Assembly (NCBI RefSeq): GCF_005049105.1
Contig: NZ_SUKA01000004.1
Span: 186,001 to 250,000 of the forward strand
Length of the DNA: 64,000 nt
DNA from: Sphingobacterium alkalisoli
GTDB lineage: Bacteria; Bacteroidota; Bacteroidia; Sphingobacteriales; Sphingobacteriaceae
Direction of reading: 5' to 3'
The translations under genes were made by a program, and so were the position numbers. Numbering within the stretch: the stretch's first letter is position 1; the number at the start of each line of letters is the position of its first letter. Below the pieces are notes generated by a model. That model was not told the DNA's origin. It saw only the letters and a list, made by a program, of their open reading frames with translations, and ran no database searches. Shown here piece by piece: positions 39,165 to 48,574 of the stretch.

Positions 39165-40784
39165 TTACTTTTTATCCCACCACAATTTTGTTCCGCCGTT
39201 ATCCTGTCCCATCAGTTTGGAAACACCCGATAACACACCGACGCGGTTGTTACCGTATTCGGATTGTGGATAAGGGATTCGACGTACTTGGATATCTCGG
39301 TTGATCGATGTACTGTTGTTCACGACAACGGGGATCAGTCGTGGATATCCCGTACGGCGGAATTCTGCCCAGCCTTCCGGCCCATCGGGATAAAGGGCAA
39401 GCCACTTCTGTGTAATGATCCGTTCGAGGTTCCGTTCAAACGAATCCCCCGCATTCCAGGCGATGGTGATCGTACTTGGAGCAGCAGCGTGGAAAGTCGA
39501 ACCTTCTGCATTATCCGTGAATGCAATGGGTTGAAGGGTGTTATTTCCGATGTAGTCCTGTGCGCCCACGGCTCCATTCTCTTCAAAAGATACGGAAATT
39601 CCACCCTCATAAAAACTTTGCGGCGAACCTCCCATATTCCAATTCCGGAGTGCCCCTTCAGCGCGCAGAAAATAAGACTCCGCGGCAGTCATCCATACGA
39701 TTTCAGTTGTTCCATTGTCTACATTGAGGTTGGATATCTGATTGCCTACATAGGGAGTCCACACCGATGTAACAATGCCTTGGCGAACACCGTGATATGC
39801 TCCGTCGACGGCCGGTTTAAAATAACGGGGTCTCCTTGCGTCCTGATAACCATTCATATAGGCGTCCATGGTGGCGCCCATTCTTACCTCTCCAGCATTA
39901 AAGTTATACGCGATTTCAAAGAGTGGATGATAATAAACAAGATTAGAGGTGTGCTTAAGTGACGCCCGTTCCTGTGTTTGCGAAATCAGACCAATCGGAT
40001 TTGACACCGCCGCTTCTGCTTCTTCCCTCGCCTTTGCCGCATTCGCATAAGCGATACGTAATGCTAGACGTAATCGCAGGGTGTTTGCAAATTTCACCCA
40101 TTTATTCACATCACCACTGTATACAAGATCATATTTCTCTAGAACTCTACCATTAGGATTAGCCAGTGTAAAATCGGTCAGCACAGTAATGGAAGTTGCT
40201 AATTCTTCAAAAAACTTATTATAGATGTCTTCTAAGCCATCATAATTGTTTGCCAAAGAGCCACTCCCGTAGTTGATATAAGGTAATGGGCCGTACGTAT
40301 CAGCGACCCGATGCATGCCTTCCACTTTGATGATCGTCGCTAGCGCTGCTACCTCAGGAAGACCTTGTTCATTTGCTATCTGGACAATGGATTGCCATGC
40401 CGGCATGATGGAGGAAAAACCTGAACGAAATGTAGTTTCTAGCCAGTTGGTAATAAAATAATAGGACCCATTATGAACGCCACCATACCAACTACCGGTG
40501 GGGGCAAGGTAACCCGAATAAATGTCACTGGTAAGACCTTGTGAAACCTGATAGTCCGAATCCGAGTTGGTACCGTCTTTAAACAATACCACGTTACGCT
40601 GCATCTGTGTAAAAAAAGCACCCGTTTTCAGGTTATCATGCGTCATCATCTCTTCTGTTGCCTCGTGTGGATTGGTGTTATATGCCTCAAATTTATCCGT
40701 ACAGGATATAAATGATGTGGAAAACAGTAATACAAGTATTAACATCTTTCCAATGTTGCTTATAGATATTTTCTTCATAGCCAT
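39165..40784 (-). CDS. SusD/RagB family nutrient-binding lipoprotein (ECF locus)
   Basis: A 539-aa partner of the STN-SusC. Lipoprotein signal with FISC. Family segments: ATIIKVEGMHRVADTYGPLPYINYG, WVKFANTLRLRLALRIAYAN, IVWMTAAESYFLRAEGAL and the C-terminal QKWLALYPDGPEGWAEFRRTGYP. Either Met1 or Met3 could be the start (40784 or 40778). It begins 11 bases after the SusC stop. Confidence 0.95.
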   Translation of the reverse strand: MAMKKISISNIGKMLILVLLFSTSFISCTDKFEAYNTNPHEATEEMMTHDNLKTGAFFTQMQRNVVLFKDGTNSDSDYQVSQGLTSDIYSGYLAPTGSWYGGVHNGSYYFITNWLETTFRSGFSSIMPAWQSIVQIANEQGLPEVAALATIIKVEGMHRVADTYGPLPYINYGSGSLANNYDGLEDIYNKFFEELATSITVLTDFTLANPNGRVLEKYDLVYSGDVNKWVKFANTLRLRLALRIAYANAAKAREEAEAAVSNPIGLISQTQERASLKHTSNLVYYHPLFEIAYNFNAGEVRMGATMDAYMNGYQDARRPRYFKPAVDGAYHGVRQGIVTSVWTPYVGNQISNLNVDNGTTEIVWMTAAESYFLRAEGALRNWNMGGSPQSFYEGGISVSFEENGAVGAQDYIGNNTLQPIAFTDNAEGSTFHAAAPSTITIAWNAGDSFERNLERIITQKWLALYPDGPEGWAEFRRTGYPRLIPVVVNNSTSINRDIQVRRIPYPQSEYGNNRVGVLSGVSKLMGQDNGGTKLWWDKK

Positions 40785-40795
40785 TTCTTTTAGTC

Positions 40796-43700
40796 TTATA
40801 ATTGAACACGTAGTGAAAAGCCCAGACTACGTAGGCTTGGCGACATAAAATAATCGATTCCTTGGAAATACGTTCCTGTACTCGCCGTCAATTCGGGATC
40901 ATATGGTGCTTTGTTATACAAGAAAAGTAAGTTTTTCCCAATGAATGAGACATTTGCACCTTTTATGCCCTTTACCCATTTTGCCATCGGTAAGTCATAA
41001 CCGAAACTCACTTCTCCCAACCGCACATTGGTAGCGCTATAAGTATACATGGAACCTATACCGCCAGATGATCCACCACCAACTACATCATAATAGGGTT
41101 TGGTCGGAATTGGACGTCCATTGACTAAAACACCACCAGCATCACGTGCGTCACTAGATCCTTTAGAGGCACCAAAAGCGTCTAAGACAGCCTGTGTATT
41201 AGAAACGACAACACCTCCGACACGTGCATTGAAAAGGAAACCAAAATGGATTCCGCGATAGGAAAAATTGTTACCCCAACCTAGATTATACCGCGGATTG
41301 TTATTCCCTGCATATACATATTCATTTGTTTCAGCGACAACAACTTGATCTGTTGGATGCACGTAAATGGCACCGTGTTCATCGACACGCAGACTATTGA
41401 CGTAGATGTCGCCCATTTGTCCGCCTTCTTTGAGCACCATTTTGTAACTTCCCGTTCCGGTCATATCTAACTCGGTCAAAGAAATTTGATCTCCTGTTAC
41501 TGGATTAGTCCAGTTGTCAAGCAATTTAATGATTTTGTTCCTATTCAATGAATACGTCAGGTAGGTGTTCCAATTAAACGCACCGATCTGTTCATTGTAT
41601 TTTGCCACCACTTCGACACCTTTGTTATCTATCCGGCCTGCATTAACAATAACACTCGTAAAACCAGATGAAGAAGAGAGGGTCGGTTCGAAGAACTGAT
41701 TGAAGGTACTGGATTGGTATACCGTTGCATCAATACTCAATTTACTCTTAAATAGTGTTGCATTTAAACCGCCTTCCCAGGAACGCGTACGTTCGGGTTT
41801 CAAATCCGGATTTGGCATACGGGCCTGTGTTTGTGGGTAGCCATTGGCCAACGAATAGGTTGGAATCGTTAAAAAAGGATTTGGTTCATTGCCGACTTCG
41901 GAATAAGAGGCTCGCACCTTTAGATAAGAAAGATAGTCTGCATTCATGTTCAACATATCGGAAACAACGGCCGAAACACCAACGGACGGATAGAAAAAGG
42001 ACTTTACATTCGATAATGCCAATGTCGATGCCCAATCATTTCTTCCGGTTAGATCTAAAAAAAGCCTATCTTTATAACCAAACTGCGTACTTGCAAAAAC
42101 AGCTTGTTTATTACGCCGATACCCCGTTTGAGAAGACTCTGCGGTAGCGTTGTTCACATTAGAATAGGTGAACAAATTAGGTACGCCGTGTAATTTTCCA
42201 CCGTACATGTTTTGATCGTAGCTCAAGTCTTCTACATTTGCCCCAACGACAGCCGTCAAACTTATCTGATCGTCTAAAAACGATTTGTTGATATTCGTCA
42301 TTAACTCGCCATACACTTGTTGCGTCTGTGCTTCATTTAAGGAATAAAAACCATTTTCTGAAGCGAATAACATATTTGTAGATGCGTTAAATCGCTTTTC
42401 AAATTTATCGTTACTTCGATCTAATTTCAATCGCCCTGATACGTTGATCCAGTCACTCAATATATATTTCAAGGAGGCATTGCTCATATAACGCTGTTTG
42501 TTGTTGGGAAATAGCGCACGCTGTGTAATCCAATAGGGGTTTTGCATGGACAAGCCCTGATCGCCGTACGGCCAAAATTGGGTCTTGAAATTACGGGAAG
42601 GATCATAACGTTCAAAGAGTTCTACCTTGTTAAAATCATCACCCGCCGGAAATAAATAGATAGGCACCAATGGATTGAAATATAATCCCTGTGCAGTCAT
42701 GTTCTGTTCATTCACATTAGCGTGCATAAATCCTACATCCAATATCAACTTCTCGTCCAAGAAATTAGTGGTATTACGTACAGAGAAGTTGTACCGTTTA
42801 TAATCGTTATTGTGGATAATGCCATTTGCATTTACCGTGCCAGCAGATAGGTAAGTCTGACTTCTCGCATTGCCGGTCGAAAGACTGATTGCATTGGTCA
42901 GATTTACACCCGTATTGAAGAAATCTCCTGCTTTGTAATTGGAGGGTTGATTCAGTTTTTCGCCCCAGCTGTAGTAGCTACCGGGTTCAGTAGGTCCGTA
43001 ACTATTTTGAAGCTCTGGAAGAATGAACGGTCTGGAGAACGTCGTCTGATTGGATACGGTCAGAGACGTTTGATCTTTCTTTCCACCTTTGGTTGTCACT
43101 AATACTGCACCATTAGCTGCTGCGCTACCGTACAGTGCTGCCGCAGCGGGACCGCTCAAAACGGATATGCTTTCAATATCTTCAGCATTAAAGTTGGAGA
43201 TACCGTCTCCCGTTTGCCCTGCACCCGAAAAGATATCTTCGGGTTGATCGCTAGAGAGACTTGGCATGGGAATCCCATCGATCACATACAATGCATTATT
43301 GTTTCCGGATATTGACTTTACTCCCCGCATAACTACTCTCGATGACCCTCCTACGCCTGAAGAAGAAGAATTGATAGTTACACCCGCGACCCGTCCATTT
43401 AAATTGTTTATAAAATTCGGATCAGGAATTCTGATGACTTCTTCTGCCTCCAACTGTTGTACGTTATAGGTTAGCGATCGGTTTTGTCTACGGATTCCCA
43501 ACGCAGTAACGACTACATCTTCTATTTCTGAAACCCCATCTTGCAGGGTAATTTCCACAAAACGCTGATCTGCCCCGACAGAAACCTCGGTGGGCTGCAT
43601 CCCCAGATACGATACCACTAAGGTAACTGATCTCTCAGGAAGTGCGAGTTTAAACAGACCGTTATTGTTCGTCTGCACACTCAATAATGTTCCTTTTACG

Positions 43701-44155
43701 CTAACCGTCGCGCCAGAGATAATGTCTCCTGTCGCACTTTTAATAATACCGGAAAGCTCCTTCTGTTGGTTCCGATTAGCTGGAACCGTTGCTTTCACAA
43801 TTAGGATATGGTTGCCGCTCATACGCGATTCCAAACCATGTGGCTTCAATACCTGTTGCAAAGCATCCTTTACTTTGATACCCTTAGATGATAAGCTTAC
43901 CTTCTGATCGACATTCACTTCGTCTGCATCAAAAAGAAAGGAATAACTTGTTTGCTTCTTGATGGCCGCGATTAGTGTAGATAGCGGTTGGTTTTTAATA
44001 TCTAATGATACGCTTGCGTCTTGTGAAAAAACAGCGCCTGACACCCCAAAGATGCCAACGAACATTAACAATAAGGCGATTTTCATAATTTTGATTAGGC
44101 TACGGTGACGATTTATTAGGCATAACCGTCTACCCCAGTGTATTTTTTTATACAT
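40796..44155 (-). CDS. SusC/RagA transporter with N-terminal STN signalling domain
   Basis: A 1119-aa TonB-dependent transporter. After the signal peptide (AVFSQ) comes an STN domain at about 48-120 (LDIKNQPLSTLIAAIKKQTSYSF, GIKVKDALQQVLKPHGLE), which contacts FecR in the periplasm. Then the regulatory-like domain, IEDVVVTALGI, the plug (NLNGRVAGVTIN, VVMRGVKSISG, ALYVIDGIPM, GPAAAALYGSAAANGAVLVTTKGGK) and the barrel. Directly preceded by fecR and the ECF sigma gene, which explains the STN domain. Confidence 0.97.
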   Translation of the reverse strand: MYKKIHWGRRLCLINRHRSLIKIMKIALLLMFVGIFGVSGAVFSQDASVSLDIKNQPLSTLIAAIKKQTSYSFLFDADEVNVDQKVSLSSKGIKVKDALQQVLKPHGLESRMSGNHILIVKATVPANRNQQKELSGIIKSATGDIISGATVSVKGTLLSVQTNNNGLFKLALPERSVTLVVSYLGMQPTEVSVGADQRFVEITLQDGVSEIEDVVVTALGIRRQNRSLTYNVQQLEAEEVIRIPDPNFINNLNGRVAGVTINSSSSGVGGSSRVVMRGVKSISGNNNALYVIDGIPMPSLSSDQPEDIFSGAGQTGDGISNFNAEDIESISVLSGPAAAALYGSAAANGAVLVTTKGGKKDQTSLTVSNQTTFSRPFILPELQNSYGPTEPGSYYSWGEKLNQPSNYKAGDFFNTGVNLTNAISLSTGNARSQTYLSAGTVNANGIIHNNDYKRYNFSVRNTTNFLDEKLILDVGFMHANVNEQNMTAQGLYFNPLVPIYLFPAGDDFNKVELFERYDPSRNFKTQFWPYGDQGLSMQNPYWITQRALFPNNKQRYMSNASLKYILSDWINVSGRLKLDRSNDKFEKRFNASTNMLFASENGFYSLNEAQTQQVYGELMTNINKSFLDDQISLTAVVGANVEDLSYDQNMYGGKLHGVPNLFTYSNVNNATAESSQTGYRRNKQAVFASTQFGYKDRLFLDLTGRNDWASTLALSNVKSFFYPSVGVSAVVSDMLNMNADYLSYLKVRASYSEVGNEPNPFLTIPTYSLANGYPQTQARMPNPDLKPERTRSWEGGLNATLFKSKLSIDATVYQSSTFNQFFEPTLSSSSGFTSVIVNAGRIDNKGVEVVAKYNEQIGAFNWNTYLTYSLNRNKIIKLLDNWTNPVTGDQISLTELDMTGTGSYKMVLKEGGQMGDIYVNSLRVDEHGAIYVHPTDQVVVAETNEYVYAGNNNPRYNLGWGNNFSYRGIHFGFLFNARVGGVVVSNTQAVLDAFGASKGSSDARDAGGVLVNGRPIPTKPYYDVVGGGSSGGIGSMYTYSATNVRLGEVSFGYDLPMAKWVKGIKGANVSFIGKNLLFLYNKAPYDPELTASTGTYFQGIDYFMSPSLRSLGFSLRVQL

Positions 44156-44302
44156 TTGTTATTAATTGAGGTTAGTACTATTAAGTTTATACTCCAATTA
44201 GAATCGGAGGGTGCTGCAATATCTTCCGATTCTCTTTTTTTAGTTCTTCTATTTCATAATTATTTTTTTTTAAGTTTTACAATCTGGTTCTTTTTTTAGT
44301 GG

Positions 44303-45289
44303 TTAGAAAATTTCGATTTGACGACCATTAATTTTATAAGAGAATTTACCGAGCGAAGACATTACCTCTAGAATTTCGGCTATTCCTTCATTATTTATAA
44401 AATCGCCGGTGAGTTTTCGATTCAACAGCGCTTTATCATTGACTTGAATCTGCACGTCGAATATTCTTTCTAACTCGACGGTTAGTTCACTGAATTTTTT
44501 ATTCTTAAAGATGAATTTAGATTCCCTCCAGGCCAATTCATAATCGGGGATACCTTTAATAAGGGTGTAGGATTTCTCTTTTGCATCGTAAATCACCGTT
44601 TGAGAGGGCTGCATCCGGAATGTTTTACCATTTTTAGAACTCAATTCTACAGACCCCTCCACTAGCGTCACCCGAATATCGTGTTGTTCTGGATAGCAGG
44701 ACACATTGAAGGATGTACCGTGTACTTGAACATCAAGGCCACTTGTTTCAACAATGAACGGAGCTTCATCATCGTGTGTTACCTCAAAAAAAGCTTCGCC
44801 CGTAATCTTGATCCGTCTTTCGGAAATACCAAAATCGGAAGCCACTTCCAGTTCGGTATCCGAATTGAGCCATACAACAGACCCGTCCTGTAGAACAGTC
44901 TTTGTTTTTGATCCTTTCTCTACAGTGATGGTTGAAACGAGATGCCCAGTAGGTAGCTGCTGATCTTTCGTCCAATAATTACCCAGGGTAAAGGCAATCA
45001 ATAGACCCGCCGCTACACTTATATACGGTAATACTTTTTGTCTAAAAGAATATACGGTTTTGTGTTTTCGAGAAAGGAATTGCTGGTATGCTGCGTTGGC
45101 GTTGAAGACTTCATTCGGTGAAGAGAAATCCATCAGCGTATAAAGCTCTACAATTTCATTATAAAATGCTTGATTCTTCGCAGAAGATAACATCCACGTG
45201 TCTAGCTCTTTTTGGGTCTCATCCGTTATATTCCCAGAGAGCGAGTCATAAATAATTTCTAACCAGTATTCTTTCGATTTATCTTCCAT
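44303..45289 (-). CDS. FecR-family anti-sigma factor
   Basis: A single-pass inner-membrane protein, 328 aa. The cytosolic N-terminal domain (about 1-80) would hold the sigma factor, a membrane segment lies at about 87-103 (ISVAAGLLIAFTLG), the FecR domain follows (GSKTKTVLQDGSVVWLNSDTELEV, GEAFFEVTHDDEAPFIVET, VHGTSFNV) and a C-terminal DUF4974 domain (FKNKKFSELTVELERIF) resembles STN. It transmits the substrate signal from the STN-SusC to the sigma factor encoded 73 bases upstream. Confidence 0.95.
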   Translation of the reverse strand: MEDKSKEYWLEIIYDSLSGNITDETQKELDTWMLSSAKNQAFYNEIVELYTLMDFSSPNEVFNANAAYQQFLSRKHKTVYSFRQKVLPYISVAAGLLIAFTLGNYWTKDQQLPTGHLVSTITVEKGSKTKTVLQDGSVVWLNSDTELEVASDFGISERRIKITGEAFFEVTHDDEAPFIVETSGLDVQVHGTSFNVSCYPEQHDIRVTLVEGSVELSSKNGKTFRMQPSQTVIYDAKEKSYTLIKGIPDYELAWRESKFIFKNKKFSELTVELERIFDVQIQVNDKALLNRKLTGDFINNEGIAEILEVMSSLGKFSYKINGRQIEIF

Positions 45290-45362
45290 TGGTATTTTAA
45301 ACCATATATAGTATGGCTATCAAGTGTAAGACAAGTATAAACGAGAATCGGGTAAATTAAAT

Positions 45363-45932
45363 TTATCTTTTTTCGAAAAAATAATCTTTTAGGTCTAAAC
45401 GTAGTTTAAGGAGAGCTTGTTTGATGTGATATTTAACGACATCAATAGAAATATTGAGCGTATCGGCAATTTCATGATATTTCAGATCAGAGAACCGACT
45501 CAGCTTAAAAATCGTCCTGGTCTGATCGGGCATACTGTCTAGACTGTTTTGAATTTTGATATCTAGCTCTTTAAGTAGCAGTTTTTCTATCGGATTGGGG
45601 GTGTTAAATATTTCGTATTGTTTCTGAAAAACATGGTCTTCTTCGGGTAGTTCCATCTGAAAATTCCGATTTCTCTTTTCTTGCATCGTATAATTGATAC
45701 AACGATTCCTTACCGCTCTTAAGAGATAATGCCGTAAATTATGAATATCCAAACCCGACCTATTTTTCCACAAGGAGAAGATCACATCGTTTACGATCAT
45801 TTCGGCGTTAGCGGAGTTCTGGGTTATTTTGCTCGCATATGTACATAACGTTTTATAATGCAAATCATATAACTTTTTATACGCACCGCTATCTCCTGCT
45901 TTGAGTCTCTTTATAATGTCGTCTTCCGTCAT
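45363..45932 (-). CDS. ECF RNA polymerase sigma factor (RpoE-like)
   Basis: A 189-aa sigma factor with region 2 (LYDLHYKTLCTYASKITQNSANAEMIVNDVIFSLWKNR) and region 4 (LKYHEIADTLNISIDVVKYHIKQALLKLRLDL). It is probably released from the FecR protein when the transporter binds ligand, and then transcribes the SusC locus and possibly itself. It lies downstream of the GH92-GH3 pair by 243 bases and upstream of fecR. Confidence 0.95.
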   Translation of the reverse strand: MTEDDIIKRLKAGDSGAYKKLYDLHYKTLCTYASKITQNSANAEMIVNDVIFSLWKNRSGLDIHNLRHYLLRAVRNRCINYTMQEKRNRNFQMELPEEDHVFQKQYEIFNTPNPIEKLLLKELDIKIQNSLDSMPDQTRTIFKLSRFSDLKYHEIADTLNISIDVVKYHIKQALLKLRLDLKDYFFEKR

Positions 45933-45957
45933 CCACTAGAGATTAAAAGTTTACAAT

Positions 45958-45965
45958 CAAAGGTA
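45958..45965 (-). promoter_or_regulatory. Possible -7 element (TACCTTTG) for the ECF sigma gene
   Basis: Matches TAnnTTTG on the minus strand 25 bases before the sigma start. No TTTG at the proper upstream distance, so support is partial. It would let the sigma-fecR pair be expressed apart from the upstream GH92-GH3 genes. Confidence 0.4.
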
Positions 45966-46175
45966 TTACAGATTTCGCCCATGTCTCCTGCTAGGTATTA
46001 TAATCAATCGCTTTCCAGAAATGGCTAAGGACAAAAGTAATATATTAAATTCTTTTTGGTATAGATTTTTTGCTAAGTTTCATTGGAGGATATCCGATTG
46101 AATATTTTTACGCAATCAGCAGATTACACCCAGTTAACAAAACTGTCGTTATACAGGTAAATGAGTAACATGCAT

Positions 46176-48554
46176 CTACAAGGTGTAATCTTTCTCTAAG
46201 GAAAATTCGGATGACAGTCGGATATCATCAGAAGAAGATCCAACCAGTAGCTTAAACTTCCCTTTCTCTACTTTCCATTTTTTATCGATGCCCCATAATC
46301 TTAAATCCTCTTTCGTTAAATCAAAAACGAAAGTTTCTGTATCGCCACTTCTAATGAATTTTCGCTCGAAACGCTTTAACTGTTTTACCGGTGTCACGAC
46401 ACTGCTTACCTCATCGACAATATACAGTTGCGAAACCTCATCGCCATCCCGATTGCCGACATTCTTAACCTGAAATGCGATCGAACACTTAAAGTCTTTA
46501 TCCCTCTCCTCTACCTTGATTTGTAGATCACTGTATGTGAAATCGGTATAACTCAATCCATATCCAAAAGCATAAAGGGGGTTAGCTTCCGATTCTACAT
46601 AATTGTGATGCTTCGGCTTGTCATGATTATAATGTACAGGTAGCTGCCCTACTGACCGCGCTACGGAGATCGGCAGTCGTCCGGCAGGATTATAGTCACC
46701 AAATAATACATCAGCTATTGCCAAACCACCTTCTTGTCCGGGATACCAGGCATCAATAATCGCTGGAATATGTTGATCCGCCCAATTTAAATTCAATGGA
46801 CGCCCCTTTATAGTAACCAATACAATCGGTTTTCCTGTAGCTTTCAATGCTTGAAGCAATTGCAATTGATTACCCATGAGATCAAGTGTCGATCGGTCAA
46901 ACCCTTCCCCGCTTTCCATATCACTTATTGTCTTCGCGTTAGCATCGATAGTAGCTGCGCCGGTTGCCTGATAAGATGTTTTAAAATCACGCGCACTGGA
47001 TCCTCCCAAAACGACAATTATTGCGTCAGCGCGTGTGGCTGCATGCACCGCAGCATCTATATCCGTCGAAGTCGTATCCCGGATGGCACAGCCCTTCACA
47101 TAATCGACTACCGTCGACTTTGATACGGCGGCACGTACCCCATCCAAGACTGTTTTTATCTTTTCCTCAGGTTGGGGAGCCGTATAATCCCCTAATTGAT
47201 TATAAATATTATCTGCATTAGGGCCTATAACAGCAATCCGCTTCAACGATTTGCTCAAAGGCAACATACCTTCTTCATTCTTCAGCAGAACAATCGACTC
47301 ACGAGCTACTTGTCTAGCAAGCACTGCATGCGCGGTAGTGCCCACTTGACGGTCAACTGCTTTTTCATCTACATAAGGGCGATCAAATAGCCCCAAGGTA
47401 AATTTTTGGTACAAAACCCGGGACACGGCACGATCTAATGCTTGTAGATCCACCTGACCAGTCTTCACTGCTTCCAGTAAATTTACCCCATATCCAGTAC
47501 CACTCAAATCAACATCCAATCCAGCCTGCATACTTTGTGCAGCAGCGTGGGCAGCATCGCGAGCTGTACCGTGGTTGCCCGTTAGTCCTGATATACTAAG
47601 TAAGTCAGAAACGACAAACCCGTTAAATCCCCATTGTTGTCGTAAAATTTCATTTAACAACCATTGGTTTGCCGAGCAAGGGATGCCGTCTATAGAGTTA
47701 TAGGCTGTCATGACTGAACCCGCACCAGCTTTTACAGCTTTCTCAAATGGGGGTAAATAATGTTGCATAAGTGTGCGCTCTCCCACCGAAACACTTCCGC
47801 CATTATGTCCTCCTTCTGGCACACCATAAGCAACAAAATGTTTGAGCGTAGCGATAATCTTATCCGGTTCTCCTATTTTCTCTCCTTGAAATCCACTTAC
47901 CATGGCTCGACCCATTTGACCAATAAGATATGGATCTTCTCCATACGATTCTTCTGTTCGTGACCAGCGGGGATCTCTCGCCAGGTCCAGAACTGGGCCA
48001 TATCCATTTTTGCCTCCAACGGCGTAGGTTTCACGTGCTATTACACTTGCCATCTGCTGGATCAAGACGGGATTCCAGGTACTTGCCTGTCCGATTGCTG
48101 TAGGAAATACCGTGGCACCAATAGCCATGTGCCCGTGCGGAGCCTCTTCAGATAGCAAGAGCGGAATACCCAATCGCGTACTATCAATCATGTATCGTTG
48201 AATTGCATTGGTGGCCCGAGCCGCTTCTTTTGGACTCAACCCATTTGTTAAGGTTTTTTGCGTCCATGGATCGGCTCGTAGTGTAGCCCACAACATTCCT
48301 ATATGCTGCTGTTTGACAGCTTCTTTTAATTTTGAACTGACGCGAACATTCTTCCCATCCTTTTCATACATTTCCCACCCCAGGATCTTCGAGAGCTGTC
48401 CAACTTTTTCGTCCACCGTCATGCGTCCTAAGAGGTCATTTACGCGTTCATCGATTGGAAGGAGGCTGTTTTTATAGGGCAAAGTTTGTGCATTGACACG
48501 AGCTAGGCCTAAATACATTATAATTGAACCGACTATATATATTATCTTCATCAT
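46176..48554 (-). CDS. GH3 beta-glycosidase (BglX-like)
   Basis: A 792-aa exported enzyme (signal ending near VNAQT). The N-terminal TIM barrel has LLLSEEAPHGHM, GPVLDLARDPRWSRTEESYGEDPYLIGQMG, LKHFVAYG and the nucleophile segment GFVVSDLLSISGL; the family more often has SDW or SDY at that spot. The second domain (LLKNEEGMLPLSKSLKRIAVIGPNA) and a C-terminal fibronectin-III-like domain (VKNVGNRDGDEVSQLYI) complete the BglX layout. It starts 20 bases after the GH92 gene, so the two are cotranscribed. Beta-glucosidase, beta-xylosidase and other activities occur in this group; the substrate is not fixed. Confidence 0.93.
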   Translation of the reverse strand: MMKIIYIVGSIIMYLGLARVNAQTLPYKNSLLPIDERVNDLLGRMTVDEKVGQLSKILGWEMYEKDGKNVRVSSKLKEAVKQQHIGMLWATLRADPWTQKTLTNGLSPKEAARATNAIQRYMIDSTRLGIPLLLSEEAPHGHMAIGATVFPTAIGQASTWNPVLIQQMASVIARETYAVGGKNGYGPVLDLARDPRWSRTEESYGEDPYLIGQMGRAMVSGFQGEKIGEPDKIIATLKHFVAYGVPEGGHNGGSVSVGERTLMQHYLPPFEKAVKAGAGSVMTAYNSIDGIPCSANQWLLNEILRQQWGFNGFVVSDLLSISGLTGNHGTARDAAHAAAQSMQAGLDVDLSGTGYGVNLLEAVKTGQVDLQALDRAVSRVLYQKFTLGLFDRPYVDEKAVDRQVGTTAHAVLARQVARESIVLLKNEEGMLPLSKSLKRIAVIGPNADNIYNQLGDYTAPQPEEKIKTVLDGVRAAVSKSTVVDYVKGCAIRDTTSTDIDAAVHAATRADAIIVVLGGSSARDFKTSYQATGAATIDANAKTISDMESGEGFDRSTLDLMGNQLQLLQALKATGKPIVLVTIKGRPLNLNWADQHIPAIIDAWYPGQEGGLAIADVLFGDYNPAGRLPISVARSVGQLPVHYNHDKPKHHNYVESEANPLYAFGYGLSYTDFTYSDLQIKVEERDKDFKCSIAFQVKNVGNRDGDEVSQLYIVDEVSSVVTPVKQLKRFERKFIRSGDTETFVFDLTKEDLRLWGIDKKWKVEKGKFKLLVGSSSDDIRLSSEFSLEKDYTL

Positions 48555-48574
48555 TATTTATATTAACTACTTTA

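Noticed and set aside
39264..39962. 232-codon plus-strand open frame inside the SusD gene at 39165-40784
   Set aside because: It lies wholly antisense to a clear SusD gene and shows no domain; such shadow frames are common here.
41755..42147. 130-codon plus-strand frame inside the STN-SusC gene
   Set aside because: Antisense to a well-supported gene, with no recognisable protein features.
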